DNA from: Altibacter sp. HG106
GTDB taxonomy: Bacteria; Bacteroidota; Bacteroidia; Flavobacteriales; Flavobacteriaceae
Direction of reading: 5' to 3'
NCBI RefSeq assembly: GCF_028561755.1
Contig: NZ_JAQQTD010000001.1
Span: 62,001-126,000, forward strand
Length of the DNA: 64,000 nucleotides
Shown here: positions 1 to 7,453 of the stretch, one piece after another
Layout of the letters: every line of letters starts with the position of its first letter
How positions within the stretch are numbered: position 1 is the first letter of the stretch
Program-made: the position numbers and the translations under genes
The notes under the pieces: model-generated
What the model was told of the DNA's origin: nothing
What the model saw: only the letters and a program-made list of their open reading frames with translations
The model's database searches: none

Positions 1-1
1 G

Positions 2-508
2 CTTACGGAAGAAGATATCCACGTGCTGTTGGAGGCAGGACGATGGGCCCCTAGCAGTAACAATCTACAACCCTGGCGGATTGTTTGGGGATTGAAGGGA
101 ACAGAAACCTATGATCGCATTTTTGATTGTCTCGTGGAATTCAATCAAGGTTGGGTCGACGGCGCTCCCGCTTTGTGGTTAGGAGCCATTAAAACCGATA
201 TGAAAAAGGGGGAAAAAGAAAACTTTCATGCGCTTCATGACCTCGGTCTTTTTATGGGGAACGTGGTAACTCAGGCACAATCTATGGGAATTGCCGCGCA
301 TCAAATGGCCGGACTTGATTTTGAGAAGGCGAAGAAAGAGTTTGGTTTTCCGGAAAATTATCATGTAGCTACCGCCACGGCCTTCGGGTATTATGGAGGA
401 GACCCAGAAACGCTTTCCGAAGACCTACAAGAAGAAGAACTTAAAACAACACGCGAACGCAAGTCGCAAACCGAATTTGCCTTCAACGGAAATTTCAAAA
501 AAGACTAA
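2..508 (+). CDS. Nitroreductase family protein, C-terminal part (5' end outside window)
   Basis: The frame is open from base 2 (LTEEDIHVLLEAGRWAPSS), so the true start lies to the left and only about 168 residues are present. The segment AGRWAPSSNNLQPWR is the FMN-binding opening motif of the nitroreductase fold. The middle (FMGNVVTQAQSMGIAAHQMAG) is the helix that packs at the dimer interface, and GYYGG near the end is the usual flavin-proximal loop. Members are FMN-dependent cytoplasmic NAD(P)H oxidoreductases reducing nitro compounds or quinones; the physiological substrate cannot be read from the sequence. The next gene starts 2 bases after the stop, so the two are probably cotranscribed. 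Confidence 0.85.
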   Translation, partial: LTEEDIHVLLEAGRWAPSSNNLQPWRIVWGLKGTETYDRIFDCLVEFNQGWVDGAPALWLGAIKTDMKKGEKENFHALHDLGLFMGNVVTQAQSMGIAAHQMAGLDFEKAKKEFGFPENYHVATATAFGYYGGDPETLSEDLQEEELKTTRERKSQTEFAFNGNFKKD

Positions 509-510
509 TT

Positions 511-720
511 ATGGAAAAAACAAGAAAACAAAAGAAGCACGCCGACTTCCAAGATGCGTACCGCAGATCTTCCAATTTCAATAAAACAACCAAAAAGGAG
601 GATTTTCAACCGGGAGATAATGGAGAGTTAACCTTAGCTCAAAAAGAAGAACGTGATGCTAAGAAAATTGCCGATGCGATGAAGCATTTGGAAGATGAAG
701 ATACAGACGAGAACAGTTAG
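511..720 (+). CDS. Small highly charged hypothetical protein (69 aa)
   Basis: I do not recognise a domain. The protein is very hydrophilic, with a Lys/Arg-rich N-terminal half (MEKTRKQKK, FNKTTKKEDF) and an acidic C-terminus (HLEDEDTDENS), and has no signal peptide or membrane segment. The ATG sits 2 bases after the nitroreductase stop, and a strong hairpin terminator follows directly, so it is the last gene of that transcript. The tight spacing supports it being a real gene; the function is unknown. Confidence 0.6.
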   Translation: MEKTRKQKKHADFQDAYRRSSNFNKTTKKEDFQPGDNGELTLAQKEERDAKKIADAMKHLEDEDTDENS

Positions 721-737
721 TGAATTGTGTTTTGGTT

Positions 738-776
738 AAAACGGCGGTATTTGTAACAGAATATCGCCGTTTTTTT
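738..776. terminator. Bidirectional intrinsic terminator
   Basis: Arms 738-750 and 761-773 (core ACGGCGGTAT / ATATCGCCGT, one G-U pair, flanked by AAA and TTT) enclose a 10-base loop. An A-run on one side and a T-run on the other serve both the small-protein transcript and the convergent TerC-like gene. Confidence 0.8.
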
Positions 777-1758
777 ATGAGGGTAAATGAGGGTCGTCGG
801 TAGGAGAGGGGTTGGTTTCGGAAGGCGGTTCATGGATATAGATCGATGCCAGAACACCACCCAAAAGAGCCACCGCGATAACAGCCAAAGAGGCCCATTC
901 CGGAATTTCGATATGGTGTGAAAAGATCATTTTGAGTCCGACAAACGTCAGGATCGCCACCAGGCTATAGTTGATATATCTAAATTTCTGAAGCATTCGA
1001 GAGATCAGGAAATACATAGAACGGAGCCCCAGTATCGCCAGTATATTAGAACTGAATACTAAGAAAGGATCGGCGGTAATGGCGAGGATGGCGGGAATAC
1101 TGTCGAGCGCAAAAAGTACGTCCGTCAGTTCGATGACGATTAACGCCAGAAAAAGGGGAGTGGCCATGCGTTTCCCCATTTTTCGGATAAAAAATTTGTC
1201 GCCTTCGGTATGGTGTGTGACGGCGAAGAATTTCCGCACCCAGCGATAGACCTTCGAATCTTTCGGATTAAAATCCTCTTCGCTATCAGACCGCAGCATC
1301 TTGTAGGCCGTATAGAGCAGAAAGGCTCCGAAAACATAAATAATCCAGTCGAATTTATTGATGAGCGCTACACCAAAGAGAATCATGAGTCCGCGAAACA
1401 CCACCGCGCCTAGTATTCCCCAAAAAAGTACTCGATGTTGGTATTTGCTGGGAATATTAAAAGACGAAAAGATAATCGCGATCACAAATACATTGTCGAT
1501 GCTCAGCGATAACTCTATCAAATACCCTGTGATGTACTTAAGTGTTGCGTTAGGAGGCGTGAGGTTGGTGGGATTCTCGACGAGACCGTTTTGAAAAAGC
1601 AAATAGATGACCCCTGAAAATGCTAGGGCAAAGGATACCCAGACGGTGGTCCAGATAGCGGCCTCTTTGGTCTTAATGACATGTGCCTTTCGGTTAAAAA
1701 CACCTAAATCTAAGGCAAGAAAGATAATTATGAGCGCGATAAAAGCAGTCCAGATCAC
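775..1758 (-). CDS. TerC/Alx family integral membrane protein
   Basis: A 327-residue polytopic membrane protein with about nine hydrophobic segments. The two acidic membrane motifs typical of TerC/Alx proteins are present: LSIDNVFVIA at about residue 85 and ALDSIPAIL at about residue 215, which coordinate the transported cation. Family members (Alx, YjbE/YceF type) export Mn2+ or protect against tellurite and metal stress at the inner membrane. It stands alone, convergent with the upstream small-protein gene and sharing its terminator. The C-terminal tail (PSETNPSPTDD) is hydrophilic and probably cytoplasmic. No yybP-ykoY-type leader was recognised upstream. Manganese export is inferred from family membership. 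Confidence 0.88.
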   Translation of the reverse strand: MIWTAFIALIIIFLALDLGVFNRKAHVIKTKEAAIWTTVWVSFALAFSGVIYLLFQNGLVENPTNLTPPNATLKYITGYLIELSLSIDNVFVIAIIFSSFNIPSKYQHRVLFWGILGAVVFRGLMILFGVALINKFDWIIYVFGAFLLYTAYKMLRSDSEEDFNPKDSKVYRWVRKFFAVTHHTEGDKFFIRKMGKRMATPLFLALIVIELTDVLFALDSIPAILAITADPFLVFSSNILAILGLRSMYFLISRMLQKFRYINYSLVAILTFVGLKMIFSHHIEIPEWASLAVIAVALLGGVLASIYIHEPPSETNPSPTDDPHLPS

Positions 1759-1834
1759 GAGCGGTTGGTTTTACGGCAAAAATACGGCGACCGTTCGGGA
1801 AACTGTTTTAGAGAAATGTTAAGGTTGGGGGTTG

Positions 1835-1874
<40 letters not shown>

Positions 1875-2093
1875 AGATATGAGAAAAGAGACAAGAGGCA
1901 AGAGACGGGAAGTAGGATGTAGGACGTAGGATGTAAGAGAAAGAAGAAGCAGCTTAGTGAATTGGTGAATTAGTGAGTCGGAAGCGTATAGCAGGACCAT
2001 TGCCATCGTTTTAGGGCATTGGGGCATACTTCTTGTACTATAAGGATTGTTAAACTCGTTGTGTCTATGGCATACAATGCTTATCTTAAACCT
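1875..2093. other. Low-complexity intergenic DNA
   Basis: Purine-rich degenerate repeats follow the microsatellite: GTAGGATGT / GTAGGACGT / GTAGGATGT around 1911-1934 and GTGAATTGGTGAATTAGTGAG around 1957-1977. I see no gene or terminator. The promoter of the lipoprotein gene must lie in the last 100 bases, but no convincing -7 element was found. Confidence 0.6.
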
Positions 2094-2687
2094 ATGAAAA
2101 AGAAATCCTTATATCGTCGATTGTTCCTTATTGCCGTCATGGTTATTGTGTTTCAAAGTTGTGGTTCTTCTGAAAGTGCCAATGAGGAGGCACAAAATGC
2201 GCAAGCTTTTCAGGCAATTTCTGAGTTGGTCGCTTCTGAAATGTACCGCATTGATGTGGAAAGCGTACAGCCGTTTAATACGGCGACGACCACTGCCGTG
2301 CTAAATGACCTGGCGCCGTATATGAATGGAAGTACTACCGGAAACATACAAGTGGGTGGCGACAATTATTTTTTAGAAGTGCGACAAGGAAAAGTCGTGG
2401 CGAATATGCCATTTTTTGGACAACAGTTGCAAGGCAGCGGCGGAAACCGAAATGCTCAGGATGTGGGTGTGGATATGGAGGGACGTACGGAAACGTATTC
2501 GGTGAACGAGCGCAACGAACATATTGAAATGTATTTTGAAGCAGATGATTCAAATAGCAGAACAGAACGCTACCAGGTATTCATTAGAGCGTATCCCAAC
2601 AATCGCGCGATGATTCAGGTGACGTCTTCCCAGCGCACGGTGATTCGATATATGGGTAGAATTCATGCCATTCCGGATGCGATGTAG
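2094..2687 (+). CDS. DUF4251 domain lipoprotein
   Basis: The start is placed at the ATG at 2094 because it opens a proper lipoprotein signal (MKKKSLYRRLFLIAVMVIVF then QSC), with the modified Cys at residue 23; the open frame extends 25 codons further upstream without signal character. The mature part carries the DUF4251 pattern: GNIQVGGDNYFLEV, then VANMPFFGQQL, and a C-terminal FIRAYPNNRAMIQVTSSQRTVIRYMGRI strand set. This is a Bacteroidota family of periplasmic or surface lipoproteins with no known biochemical role. It stands alone between low-complexity DNA and the A+T-rich island. Confidence 0.75.
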   Translation: MKKKSLYRRLFLIAVMVIVFQSCGSSESANEEAQNAQAFQAISELVASEMYRIDVESVQPFNTATTTAVLNDLAPYMNGSTTGNIQVGGDNYFLEVRQGKVVANMPFFGQQLQGSGGNRNAQDVGVDMEGRTETYSVNERNEHIEMYFEADDSNSRTERYQVFIRAYPNNRAMIQVTSSQRTVIRYMGRIHAIPDAM

Positions 2688-2780
2688 GGAAGAGCGCTCC
2701 CAATTTTTATAATTCTTAAAGCGCGTAGCTGAATGACCGTTTTTCTCTGTACCAAAATTTTCTATTTTACATAATATAAA

Positions 2781-2800
2781 TTATAGTACATTATAGTACA
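2781..2800. repeat. Tandem decamer TTATAGTACA x2
   Basis: Two perfect head-to-tail copies of TTATAGTACA (2781-2790, 2791-2800), followed by a degenerate third unit TTTAAGTATA. Could be a regulator or recombinase binding repeat; no function assigned. Confidence 0.8.
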
Positions 2801-2837
2801 TTTAAGTATATATACGGATAGCGCTTTTTCTGCGCTA

Positions 2838-2895
2838 TTTTATATAATTCCAGATATAATGCCTTTAGGCTTATATCGTCAGGAATTATGTAAAA
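2838..2895. other. Long stable hairpin, possible structured RNA
   Basis: Outer stem 2838-2851 pairs with 2882-2895 (14 pairs, one G-U). The inner stem ATAATC-like segment 2854-2859 (ATATAA) pairs with 2871-2876 (TTATAT), and GCC 2861-2863 pairs with GGC 2868-2870 around the loop TTTA. No T-run follows on either strand that would make it a simple terminator. Confidence 0.55.
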
Positions 2896-3187
2896 GCATA
2901 TTTACGCCAGGCACAATTTCTCTTCAGCTATGATTCTAAATTATAGAGAAAAATATCGTTAAAAAAAATATTTCGGATTTGCTCGCCCGAAAAGGATCCA
3001 AAAAAGGACGCTCTATACGAATTATTTTCACTGCCTAAAACCAAGACGCAGCGCTCTTATTCTGTGTAAAGTAGTATTTAGCTACAACCATTGAGTGAAA
3101 TCTAATCGCCAAATTGATGCAAAATGTCTTCCTCTCGCTATGCTCGTCGGAGACACTAAAAATCAAGGCTGCATACGGGCGATCGTT

Positions 3188-3212
3188 TAAAAAGGTCTAC
3201 TAGACCTTTTTA
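3188..3212. repeat. 25-base palindrome
   Basis: A perfect inverted repeat with 12-base arms around a single central C: AAAAAGGTCTA at 3189-3199 and TAGACCTTTTT at 3201-3211, plus a T-A pair outside. It could be a protein-binding site or a cruciform/hairpin. Confidence 0.85.
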
Positions 3213-3354
3213 GGGAGCAGCGAGGCGGTGCGCTGGCAGGAAACAATTAACGGCTCATTCCACTATATTTTAGGAAGCATTGTAACTAGTCAAGAATGTT
3301 TTGAAATTTGTTTTAAAGTTGAAACTCGCAAGATTATGTATTACTAAACCCATA

Positions 3355-3381
3355 AAATAGGGTCGCTCCACTCTCCTATTG
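3355..3381 (-). terminator. Possible terminator of the island operon
   Basis: Read on the minus strand, AATAGG (3380-3375) pairs with CCTATT (3361-3356) across a 13-base loop and is followed by TTA. It lies about 30 bases after the last island reading frame. The stem is short and the T-run weak, so this is tentative. Confidence 0.3.
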
Positions 3382-3408
3382 TTTTAGCCATAATTTTATG
3401 AGGCAGAT

Positions 3409-3658
3409 TTACCTATTTAGCTTCCATTTTTTGGTTTTTTCATCTTGAATCACTACTCCTACGGTTTTCATTATCTCAAGCATAGTTCTTGGTATGTGAT
3501 CTTGATGCTTACCACTATGACCATAATTTATACCTATTGTGCGGCGTATATATACATTTCTGATGCCATCCTTTGGATGGAGCATCTTTTAATATCATAT
3601 GAATTGCGGCTTTCAAGTTTGCAAGACCTTTTTGTGCCATTTGATAAGGATAATGCAT
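3409..3658 (-). pseudogene. Frameshifted winged-helix protein gene (last gene of the defence-type operon)
   Basis: Two overlapping minus-strand frames together read as one small protein. Frame A starts at 3658, immediately after the TAA of the preceding gene, or at the inner ATG at 3640, and gives MAQKGLANLKAAIHMILKDA. A frame offset by one base, open from 3585 to the TAA at 3409, gives DGIRNVYIRRTIGINYGH, then IPRTMLEIMKTVGVV and IQDEKTKKWKLNR. The second part has the helix-turn-helix plus wing pattern of small DNA-binding proteins, ending in the QD-TKKW strand. One surplus base around 3570-3585 explains the break: the span is 250 bases, and 249 would encode 82 residues. It could be a decayed gene, a sequencing error or, less likely, programmed frameshifting. 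Confidence 0.6.
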
Positions 3659-4411
3659 TTATGCTACATTTTTTAGTTCATTCATAATTTCTTTTATTTC
3701 GTTGGATTCCAGGAATGGTAGGTTTTTTACCCCTCCAACTAGATTTAGCATCTTTAATATTTCTTGAACTGATTTTGAAGTTATTAAAGAAGGATTTTCT
3801 GAAAAAAACTCAAGAACACCAGTTCTAATATTTTTATTAGTGCCTATTGCCCTTTCTAACAAACTTGTAGGAAGATCAGTTCCTTTCAACAATGTTTCGG
3901 TTAATTCCCAAGGATTTTCACGGTTTTCATCATAGGTTAGATATCCAAACCACCATAACCTTGAAATTCCATTATGAGTTAATGTCCTAAGATTTGTTGT
4001 GGTGAGTAAATATCTTTCTTTAATATAATTTTTCTTTTTATCCTTTTGTAGTTCTGCAACTGGCCATCGTTTTCTCATATATTCCCAAAAAGTTACATGG
4101 GTTAAATATGTCCATAATCTCGGATCTGATGCCTGCGTAGGTGTTAAAGTTCGAAAGGCTTCGTAAATAATCTTAGTATTCTCAATCTCCTTTAAATCAG
4201 CACCTTTATTTCCTTCAGGAATAGCTAAGGTTATATTATTAGGTACATATATTCTACTTCCACCATTTGGATGAACATTTTCTTTTTCCAGAGGAAATTC
4301 CATCTGTTCATAATGCGAAAATTTCTTATTATCGAAAACCTGAAGATATATATGATTTAAGTAGCCAGACGAAAATATTTTTTGCTCAATATGACTTTCT
4401 TGTATTTTCAT
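3659..4411 (-). CDS. DUF6339-like protein of the defence-type locus (250 aa)
   Basis: A soluble, mostly helical protein with no signal peptide. Two conserved-looking blocks stand out: TQASDPRLWTYLTHVTFWEYMRKRWP (about residues 95-120) and HNGISRLWWFGYLTYDENRENPWELTETLL (about 148-177), rich in Trp and Tyr. This matches my memory of the uncharacterised DUF6339 family, proteins found beside restriction-type ATPases; the family name is from memory. No nuclease motif (PD-ExK, HNH) is evident. It starts 9 bases after the stop of the 275-residue gene and is followed at once by the broken winged-helix gene, so it is part of the same operon. A role as an accessory or effector subunit is inference from position only. 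Confidence 0.65.
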   Translation of the reverse strand: MKIQESHIEQKIFSSGYLNHIYLQVFDNKKFSHYEQMEFPLEKENVHPNGGSRIYVPNNITLAIPEGNKGADLKEIENTKIIYEAFRTLTPTQASDPRLWTYLTHVTFWEYMRKRWPVAELQKDKKKNYIKERYLLTTTNLRTLTHNGISRLWWFGYLTYDENRENPWELTETLLKGTDLPTSLLERAIGTNKNIRTGVLEFFSENPSLITSKSVQEILKMLNLVGGVKNLPFLESNEIKEIMNELKNVA

Positions 4412-4420
4412 AAGATTATT

Positions 4421-5248
4421 TTACTCATTATAGACTAGGTTATCAATTGTTTTAAAAGTTCTATTTAAAGGATTATCAAGAATTTTTTGACCAGAAAATA
4501 ATGCATTATCATTGCCTTTACTTTTTTCTTCTACTAAACTCTGTAATATCTTGAACCAGCTATTATCACTGAACTCACTTGTTGGATCTTTAACAATTTC
4601 AATCGCATCCATTAATGCAGGTAAAACTACAGAGCTGTGCAGAAGTTGTTCAGCATATTGATGCCCAGCTATATCTCTATATTTTTCATAGTCGTTCTTA
4701 GATAGTTGTACTATAATTTTTTCACCGTGATAAGAATTTTGTATTGGACCATTTTCTTTTTCTGTTTTTTCAATTTGCATAAATGACGAAATAGCTTTTA
4801 ACTCTTCTGGAGTTTTATTTGCATGGAAAACACCTTGCCCTCCATAAGCCAGAATTTCTCCTTTGCCTAATTGAAAATAAACACCGTTATAATCTGCATG
4901 TGCTTGAGAATTGCAGTAATCCTTTATATCCTTTGCAGCACAAACAAAAAAATCTAATTGAACTTCATTTCTTAATTCCTTTGTTGGGATAATAATCTTT
5001 TGCTGAACACTACTTTCTGATTTAAATAATGATCTATACATTGTTGACCTGCAATATACTTGCGTAGCAAATAACGCTTGTCCATTTTGAATCATGCTGA
5101 TAATATCCATGTTTTCCAAATCAAAAACGGGTTCTATTTTAATCGTATCTTTCCCGGCTTTGACACTTAAATGCACATTAAATTTCCCTTTAATTGCATT
5201 TTCAATACCTAATACAGGGTGAGGATATTCTCTATTATTGTAAACCAT
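4421..5248 (-). CDS. Unknown conserved-type protein of the defence-type locus (275 aa)
   Basis: I do not recognise the family with certainty. The N-terminal half (residues 1-130) looks beta-rich, opening with REYPHPVLG and containing two or three amphipathic strands around QALFATQVYCRSTMYRS. The C-terminal half is mixed alpha/beta with the block QLLHSSVVLPALMDAIEIV (about residues 203-221), probably a buried helix. There is no signal peptide, transmembrane segment or obvious catalytic motif. Its start overlaps the 3' end of the GHKL ATPase gene by 14 bases, which implies translational coupling and a physical or stoichiometric relation to the ATPase. A substrate- or DNA-recognition subunit is a guess. 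Confidence 0.6.
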   Translation of the reverse strand: MVYNNREYPHPVLGIENAIKGKFNVHLSVKAGKDTIKIEPVFDLENMDIISMIQNGQALFATQVYCRSTMYRSLFKSESSVQQKIIIPTKELRNEVQLDFFVCAAKDIKDYCNSQAHADYNGVYFQLGKGEILAYGGQGVFHANKTPEELKAISSFMQIEKTEKENGPIQNSYHGEKIIVQLSKNDYEKYRDIAGHQYAEQLLHSSVVLPALMDAIEIVKDPTSEFSDNSWFKILQSLVEEKSKGNDNALFSGQKILDNPLNRTFKTIDNLVYNE

Positions 5249-7103
5249 AGCCTTCTAATTTTAATGACATTTTTATTAAACTATTGATTTTAACATCTAA
5301 CATTAGTTTATTGCCTTTTGACAGAGGAACCTTCATTATTCTATATCCACTTGCTAAATATTTATTCCCATTTACGTCTTTTGCATCTAAAATTTTAATT
5401 TTTTCAACAGACGTTTCACCTATAGCAAACAGTTTTAAATTACAATTACCCGTAATTTCACTATCTATTATAATTCTATATAGTAATTCATTGTTCTTCT
5501 TGTCTTTCAAATAAATTCTCGATTTAAGTCCTTCACGCAAAAGAGCATTATTTTTCCCTTCTCCTCCTCCACCTCTTTTTTTCTTTTTTGTTCGTTTATT
5601 TTTTGTCCTACCTAAAATAATAGCTTCTCCACCGACTCCTTCTATAGGTGTGTTTATAACTGCTACTTTGTATGGTGAAACCAAGACATCCTTTTCAAAC
5701 TCTTCACTTTTGCCAATTTCCTTACTTGATTCACTTTCACTTTCCTTCCCAGTATATTCTCCTCCATTTCCATTATCTCCTGAAAGGTCCCCGCCTTCAT
5801 CAAAAGGAAGATACTTATGAACACCAGGAATGTCTAAAAGCTCACTTTCTTCTATACGTGTTAAAGATTTCAAACTGCTTTTAATGAAAGTGTTTATTTC
5901 AAGCTCTATCTGACTTCCTTTTTCTTTATGCCTATGCTTATCCCATCGATCGTGTTCCGGCGATTCCATTTTTCTTAACTCACGATTTCCTTTATCGTTC
6001 TCACAAATGAAAACCCCCGAGTAGTTGGCTGGAAAGCGAAATGCTCTAGTGTAAATAACCATTTTCGATTTCCGAATCATTGCTATTCTATTTAAATGTT
6101 CATCAGATTTTCTAAAATAAAATCTAACATCACTTAGAATCTCAGTTTTATCATCAAATATTTCGTCACTATTCTTAAAAGCTCTAAAATACTCCAGAGG
6201 GTTCCCTTCCGGCTTATTATTGTCTTTGGTGGGTTCATTTATAAAATAGTGGATTAATTTTTCTTCAAGATTTCTACTACTTAAGGTTTCACCGTCAATC
6301 TCTACCTCTAATTCATTATGCAAGATTGCAGGCCAAAAATTTCTGAGAACTGATTCGAGTAGCTTCCGTTGCCAATCATCTTCAATTTTATAACCCATAA
6401 TATAAATATCAAGGCCTCTACCCTTTCTAACCATGTGCTCATCAATCTGTTTTCGATTTCTTACAGAACTCTGATTATCTAAGCCAAAAGAACCATATCC
6501 TCTTTTAACATCTCCATTATTATCATCATGACTAACTATTTTACTAACACCTTGAAATACATTTTGTCCAAGTTTATTGACTGTAGAATAAAAGCATGTT
6601 CTTAAATAAGAAGCTGCAAAGGGCGCACCTTTACCAATACCAAATGAACCTCCTTGACCTTCATTTTTATTGGAAGAACCAACAGATCTAACCAACCCAA
6701 ACCACCCCTCTTCTCTATCATTATCTCCACCGTTAAGACCTTCAGTATTGTAATCTGAAATTTTTAAAACATTTATTTTGTCACTAGTCAAGCAATTAAA
6801 ACCGTTTTTAAGAAACTCTTGGCACTTTAAATTATCTTTCGGCCAAAACTTTTGTGCACTTTTCCATATTTCTAAAAATTGTTTGTGATCAGGAAACATT
6901 AACTGGGAGAATTCTTCTAAAGAAAAAACTACTCTAACAGGTTTTTCTTTATCTAGTCGTACATCAAGAGCATTCTGTAAAATTTCCCTAGCCAAGAAGT
7001 AATTATAGTCACCTTCAAAGTATTCGACTTCAGGATTTGAAACTCCATCTTCAGAACCACCACCAGTTGAAGCAAATTGCCAATAAGGAAGTTTTAGTGT
7101 CAT
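5235..7103 (-). CDS. GHKL-type ATPase, paraMORC/MutL-like, of a restriction/defence locus
   Basis: A 622-residue protein with the full Bergerat-fold ATP site. The N-box AREILQNALD holds Glu40, Asn44 and Asp47. The G1-type loop is KISDYNTEGL (Asp117, Gly122), and the G2 lid is GGSFGIGKGAP (152-161). After the ATPase comes an S5-like transducer region (about 250-440), then an acidic, Gly-rich and Ser-rich linker (about 440-480), a basic Lys/Arg/Gly tract (KNKRTKKKKRGGGG, about 505-520) and a small beta domain. Prokaryotic MORC-like GHKL ATPases of this type are known from methylase-linked restriction loci and the Mza defence system, where they are thought to drive DNA conformational changes. 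It starts 3 bases after the 74-residue gene and overlaps the 275-residue gene. A nuclease motif is not visible. Confidence 0.8.
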   Translation of the reverse strand: MTLKLPYWQFASTGGGSEDGVSNPEVEYFEGDYNYFLAREILQNALDVRLDKEKPVRVVFSLEEFSQLMFPDHKQFLEIWKSAQKFWPKDNLKCQEFLKNGFNCLTSDKINVLKISDYNTEGLNGGDNDREEGWFGLVRSVGSSNKNEGQGGSFGIGKGAPFAASYLRTCFYSTVNKLGQNVFQGVSKIVSHDDNNGDVKRGYGSFGLDNQSSVRNRKQIDEHMVRKGRGLDIYIMGYKIEDDWQRKLLESVLRNFWPAILHNELEVEIDGETLSSRNLEEKLIHYFINEPTKDNNKPEGNPLEYFRAFKNSDEIFDDKTEILSDVRFYFRKSDEHLNRIAMIRKSKMVIYTRAFRFPANYSGVFICENDKGNRELRKMESPEHDRWDKHRHKEKGSQIELEINTFIKSSLKSLTRIEESELLDIPGVHKYLPFDEGGDLSGDNGNGGEYTGKESESESSKEIGKSEEFEKDVLVSPYKVAVINTPIEGVGGEAIILGRTKNKRTKKKKRGGGGEGKNNALLREGLKSRIYLKDKKNNELLYRIIIDSEITGNCNLKLFAIGETSVEKIKILDAKDVNGNKYLASGYRIMKVPLSKGNKLMLDVKINSLIKMSLKLEGYGLQ

Positions 7104-7106
7104 AGT

Positions 7107-7331
7107 TTAAAATTTAAATGATTGCTTTGACTTTTTTGCGATTTCGTCATTAAACCTTTGCTCAGTTTTTCTTAAAGTATCTTTTATAACTGAAAACATT
7201 TTCTTTACATCATTCTCATTAAAGTCATAGTTATTCCTATTTGAACAATTGCCTAACAATTCGAGTTTGTCAATTATATATTGGACTCTTTTACTAGCAA
7301 CATCTTCAAATCTTTCTCTTTTAGATTTCAT
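7107..7331 (-). CDS. Small helical protein of the defence-type locus (74 aa)
   Basis: A predominantly helical, charged protein (MKSKRERFEDVASKRVQYII...) with the striking block LELLGNCSNRNNYDF in the middle, followed by a second long helix with KMFSVIKDTLRKTEQRF. I recall similar small proteins encoded beside restriction-type ATPases, but cannot name a family. It lies between the methyltransferase gene (122 bases upstream) and the GHKL ATPase gene (3 bases downstream) and has its own candidate promoter. It may be the first gene of a sub-operon carrying the ATPase module, perhaps a DNA-binding or adaptor subunit; that role is inference. Confidence 0.65.
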   Translation of the reverse strand: MKSKRERFEDVASKRVQYIIDKLELLGNCSNRNNYDFNENDVKKMFSVIKDTLRKTEQRFNDEIAKKSKQSFKF

Positions 7332-7359
7332 AATATATTAAAAAAATGTATTTACAATA

Positions 7360-7367
7360 CAAATGTA
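7360..7367 (-). promoter_or_regulatory. Candidate -7 element TACATTTG for the ATPase module
   Basis: On the minus strand TACATTTG fits the Bacteroidota -7 consensus TAnnTTTG exactly and lies 28 bases before the ATG of the 74-residue gene. No clear TTG -33 element is present upstream, so the call rests on one element. Confidence 0.4.
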
Positions 7368-7407
7368 TGATTTTAATGGAAATATAAAAAGTATAATATT
7401 AATATAT

Positions 7408-7430
7408 TACTATATACTAATTATATAGTA
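7408..7430. promoter_or_regulatory. Inverted repeat between methyltransferase and ATPase modules
   Basis: Perfect 9-base arms (TACTATATA at 7408-7416 and TATATAGTA at 7422-7430) around CTAAT. It has no adjacent T-run, so an operator is more likely than a terminator. It sits about 41 bases upstream of the candidate -7 element at 7360-7367, where a controller protein such as the XRE regulator of the locus could bind. Confidence 0.4.
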
Positions 7431-7453
7431 TACAAAATGAAAATATTCATATA

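Larger units (their letters stand above)
2688..3408. other. Non-coding, structured A+T-rich stretch at the left edge of the island
   Basis: No convincing gene in 720 bases. It contains a tandem decamer (2781-2800), a short hairpin ATAGCGC/GCGCTAT (2818-2838), a long hairpin (2838-2895), an inverted repeat TTTCGG/CCGAAA (2971-2992), a 25-base palindrome (3188-3212) and a possible terminator (3355-3381). The density of structure suggests a non-coding RNA or the remains of a mobile element end; neither can be decided by eye. Confidence 0.5.

Noticed and set aside
2688-3408. Possible retron, transposon end or integrase remnant
   Set aside because: Structure is present, but no reverse transcriptase, transposase or recombinase reading frame could be assembled nearby, so no such call is made.
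3445-3687. Plus-strand open frame of 80 codons rich in Tyr and Ile
   Set aside because: It is antisense to the frameshifted winged-helix gene, and its composition is typical of the complement of A+T-rich coding DNA; no start signals.
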